From assembly GCA_944385595.1 (NCBI GenBank), contig CALWXY010000119.1, positions 1-9,154 on the forward strand: DNA of 9,154 nt, in the 5' to 3' direction. Positions 7,333 through 9,154 of the stretch are shown in pieces. Every line of letters starts with the position of its first letter. Position 1 is the stretch's first letter. The translations under genes and the position numbers were made by a program. Origin of the DNA: an uncultured Oscillospiraceae bacterium. GTDB lineage: Bacteria > Bacillota > Clostridia > Oscillospirales > Oscillospiraceae. Below the pieces are notes generated by a model. It saw only the letters and a list, made by a program, of their open reading frames with translations, searched no databases and was not told where the DNA came from.

Positions 7333-8598
7333 TTAAAAATAAATGCTCCAGTCTGTGAAGGACTCTATGCCGTAGGTCTTGCCGGTGGTGGAGGTGGCGA
7401 CGCTGCCGTTCCACTGGAGGATGTCGACGTTCTCTCTGGTGATGTCCTGCTCAAGCGGGTTGAGGTAGGTATTTATCATCTCCAGCCACTCGTCGATATA
7501 GATTATGCAGTAGGAGCCACTGCGTATCGAGCCGTTGTAGTTCGCGGGTATGACGTGGAAGCGGATATTCTCCGGGCTCACCTTGAGGAACTCCTCACCG
7601 AAGCGGACTATGTTGCCGAAGCTGAGGTTGGTGTCGACATATTCCTCGAAGATTTTGGCGAACTCGTTGATCTTCGTGATGTTGCCGATCTGCAGCAGCT
7701 GCTCGGCGACGGTTTTCAGGAAGTCCTGCTGGGTGCCTATGCGGCCGATATCGGCGCTGGCGTAGCCGGAGCGGAAGCGGACGACCTTGAGCGCCTCCTC
7801 GCCGTCGAGGTGGGTCGGCCCGGCGGGGATGGCTATGTGGAGATTCTGATCCGGCGCGTCATAGTACATGTCGACCGGCACGTTGTAGTCGACGCCGCCG
7901 ATGCAGTCGATGAGCTGGACGAAGGCCTCGAGGTCGACGATGGCGTAGCAGTTGATCTTGTAGCCCAGCAGGTCGGATATTCCGTCGAGCAGGCCGTCGA
8001 GGCCGGTGGAGGCGTAGATGGTGTTGACCTTTTTGGTGCCCCAGGAGACGCTGACCAGCGTGTCGCGCGGGATGGAGACGACGTCTATGGTGTGGTTAAT
8101 AATATCGAAGGTCGCGACCATGATGGTATCGGTGCTGCCGGAGACCTGGTCGGTGCCGATTGCAAGGAAAGTATACACGCCCTCGCGCTGGCCGGATATG
8201 TTGACGTCCGGCGTCGGCTCAACGGACGGCGAGGGGCTGGCGTCGGCGCCCGGGGTGACCTCCGGCGACTCGATGGCCGGGGATTCATCTGCGGTGGGGT
8301 CGTGCAGGCCGCCCTGCTCTATGTCGGGCAGCTTTGCCCATGAGCGGTACCACGCGAAAAGGCCGATTGCCACGGCGAGGATTATGACCACGACGAGCAG
8401 AACCTTTTTCCAGCGGTTTTTCTTATGTTTCTTCACGAGCTGCTCCGTCTTCTTCCCTGCCGCGGCCTCGTCGTAGGCTCTGCGGACGGCGGTGACGTCG
8501 AGCTCGGCGGTATCGTCGTTGAAGCCCGTTCTCGTCTTTCTGGAGGGGCTTGTCCGGCTGTGGCCGCTTCCGCTGTGTTTGTTGCCGAATAGCTTCAT
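7333..8598 (-). CDS. LytR-CpsA-Psr (LCP) family cell-wall glycopolymer ligase
   Basis: LCP proteins transfer anionic or capsular glycopolymers from a lipid carrier to peptidoglycan on the outer face of the membrane; older annotations call them transcriptional attenuators. The 421-residue protein has a long basic cytoplasmic N-terminus (1-64), one membrane segment (about 65-84), and a Pro/Ser/Glu-rich linker (about 100-131). The LCP domain starts near residue 140. Conserved charged residues of the pyrophosphate-binding site are present: Asp150 in IGTD, Asp157 in TDTIM, Arg178 in SIPRDT, Arg274 and Arg276 in RFR, Asp283, Arg286 and Gln290. This spacing matches the family, so it should be active. 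A C-terminal part (about 320-421) is less recognisable. Start ATG overlaps the yqeK stop (ATGA), and the Shine-Dalgarno AAGGG is 12 bases away, so coupled translation is likely. The polymer it attaches is unknown. Confidence 0.93.
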   Translation of the reverse strand: MKLFGNKHSGSGHSRTSPSRKTRTGFNDDTAELDVTAVRRAYDEAAAGKKTEQLVKKHKKNRWKKVLLVVVIILAVAIGLFAWYRSWAKLPDIEQGGLHDPTADESPAIESPEVTPGADASPSPSVEPTPDVNISGQREGVYTFLAIGTDQVSGSTDTIMVATFDIINHTIDVVSIPRDTLVSVSWGTKKVNTIYASTGLDGLLDGISDLLGYKINCYAIVDLEAFVQLIDCIGGVDYNVPVDMYYDAPDQNLHIAIPAGPTHLDGEEALKVVRFRSGYASADIGRIGTQQDFLKTVAEQLLQIGNITKINEFAKIFEEYVDTNLSFGNIVRFGEEFLKVSPENIRFHVIPANYNGSIRSGSYCIIYIDEWLEMINTYLNPLEQDITRENVDILQWNGSVATSTTGKTYGIESFTDWSIYF

Positions 8599-9154
8599 AT
8601 TTCTTTCTTTCCCTTCTGTGTGAGAAACCAGTCCAGCGCCTCTTTGGAGCGGGGGTGCGGTTCTATGCCGTAGGAGCGGATATCCTCTATGCTCATCTCA
8701 AGTCCGAGAATCATGGCCTCGTCGAGATCGCGGTATGCCAGCTCCCTGAGCCTGTCCACGCCCTCAAAATCGCGGGTGGGTTCAATATAGTCGGCCATAT
8801 AGATTATCTTCTCAAGCAATGTCATGCCGGGGCGGCCCGTCGTGTGCCAGAATATGGCGTCGCGGATATGGGCGGGCACGCCGAACATATCCTCGGCGAG
8901 CATGGCGCCCGTTTTGGCATGGAGCAGCTTGGAGCTCTCTTTTTCAAACGTATCCAATATGATACCATATTTCTCGCACAATATCAACTGTTCCGGCAGC
9001 TCAAGCCGCTTTGTGATATCGTGGAGAATGCCGGCCTCCGCGGCGTCGCCGGGGTCGGCGCCCCAGCGCTCAGCGAGCCTCACGGCCTCCGCCTCGCAGC
9101 CGAGGACATGCGGCACACGCTTGGGCTTCAGCATGGTTTTCGCCTGCTCGCGCA
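8595..9154 (-). CDS. yqeK: YqeK-type HD-domain hydrolase, symmetrical Ap4A hydrolase (probable 5' partial)
   Basis: YqeK enzymes are metal-dependent HD-domain proteins that split diadenosine tetraphosphate into two ADP. Counting from the ATG at 9134, the metal-ligand residues are His9 (VPHVLG), His38-Asp39 (ILHDITK), His72 (LLHAKTG), His97 (FWHTTGRPGMTLLEK) and Asp115 (YMADYIEPTRDF). The HTTGRPGMTLLEKIIYMADYIEP stretch is highly characteristic of YqeK. That ATG is probably internal: the frame stays open to the window edge (residues REQAKT precede it), and YqeK proteins normally have about 10-20 residues before the LKPKR-x-x-H segment. The true start is therefore at or beyond 9154. The stop overlaps the LCP start by ATGA. 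In Firmicutes yqeK usually follows nadD, which would be just off the right edge. Confidence 0.92.
   Translation of the reverse strand, partial: REQAKTMLKPKRVPHVLGCEAEAVRLAERWGADPGDAAEAGILHDITKRLELPEQLILCEKYGIILDTFEKESSKLLHAKTGAMLAEDMFGVPAHIRDAIFWHTTGRPGMTLLEKIIYMADYIEPTRDFEGVDRLRELAYRDLDEAMILGLEMSIEDIRSYGIEPHPRSKEALDWFLTQKGKKEI

Overview
The window is GC-rich DNA with strong C/G preference at third codon positions. Its gene orders and protein types point to a Gram-positive Firmicute, most likely a high-GC member of the Clostridia such as the Oscillospiraceae/Ruminococcaceae. The main clues are the yqeK - LCP - rsfS - leuS order, a clostridial-type leucyl-tRNA synthetase, bS21 and strong Shine-Dalgarno sequences. 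The taxonomic placement is inference from sequence reading only.

Left half (1-4009, plus strand): a compact arginine biosynthesis operon argJ (5' end cut off by the window) - argB - argD - argF. Gaps are 0-17 bases and argD/argF overlap by ATGA. ArgJ recycles the acetyl group, ArgB phosphorylates N-acetylglutamate, ArgD transaminates to N-acetylornithine, and ArgF makes citrulline from ornithine. argC is expected just left of the window.

Centre (4010-4106): two perfect stem-loops form tandem, apparently bidirectional terminators between convergent transcription units. Then comes rpsU (bS21) on the minus strand, with its own perfect-consensus sigma-A promoter (TTGACA, 17-base spacer, TATAAT) and a leader of about 65 bases that can fold into hairpins.

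Right half (4407-9154, minus strand, transcribed right to left): yqeK (5' end at or beyond the window edge) - LytR-CpsA-Psr family protein - rsfS - leuS. This is a growth and ribosome-linked cluster: an HD-domain Ap4A hydrolase, a cell-wall glycopolymer ligase, the ribosome silencing factor and leucyl-tRNA synthetase. nadD is expected just beyond the right edge.

Most of the window is conventional housekeeping DNA; I see no mobile element, CRISPR array or obviously novel system. The point most worth checking is LeuS. The nearly invariant GWDAFGLP-type segment of its aminoacylation site reads CFVDDAPP, while the HIGH, KMSKS and editing motifs are intact.
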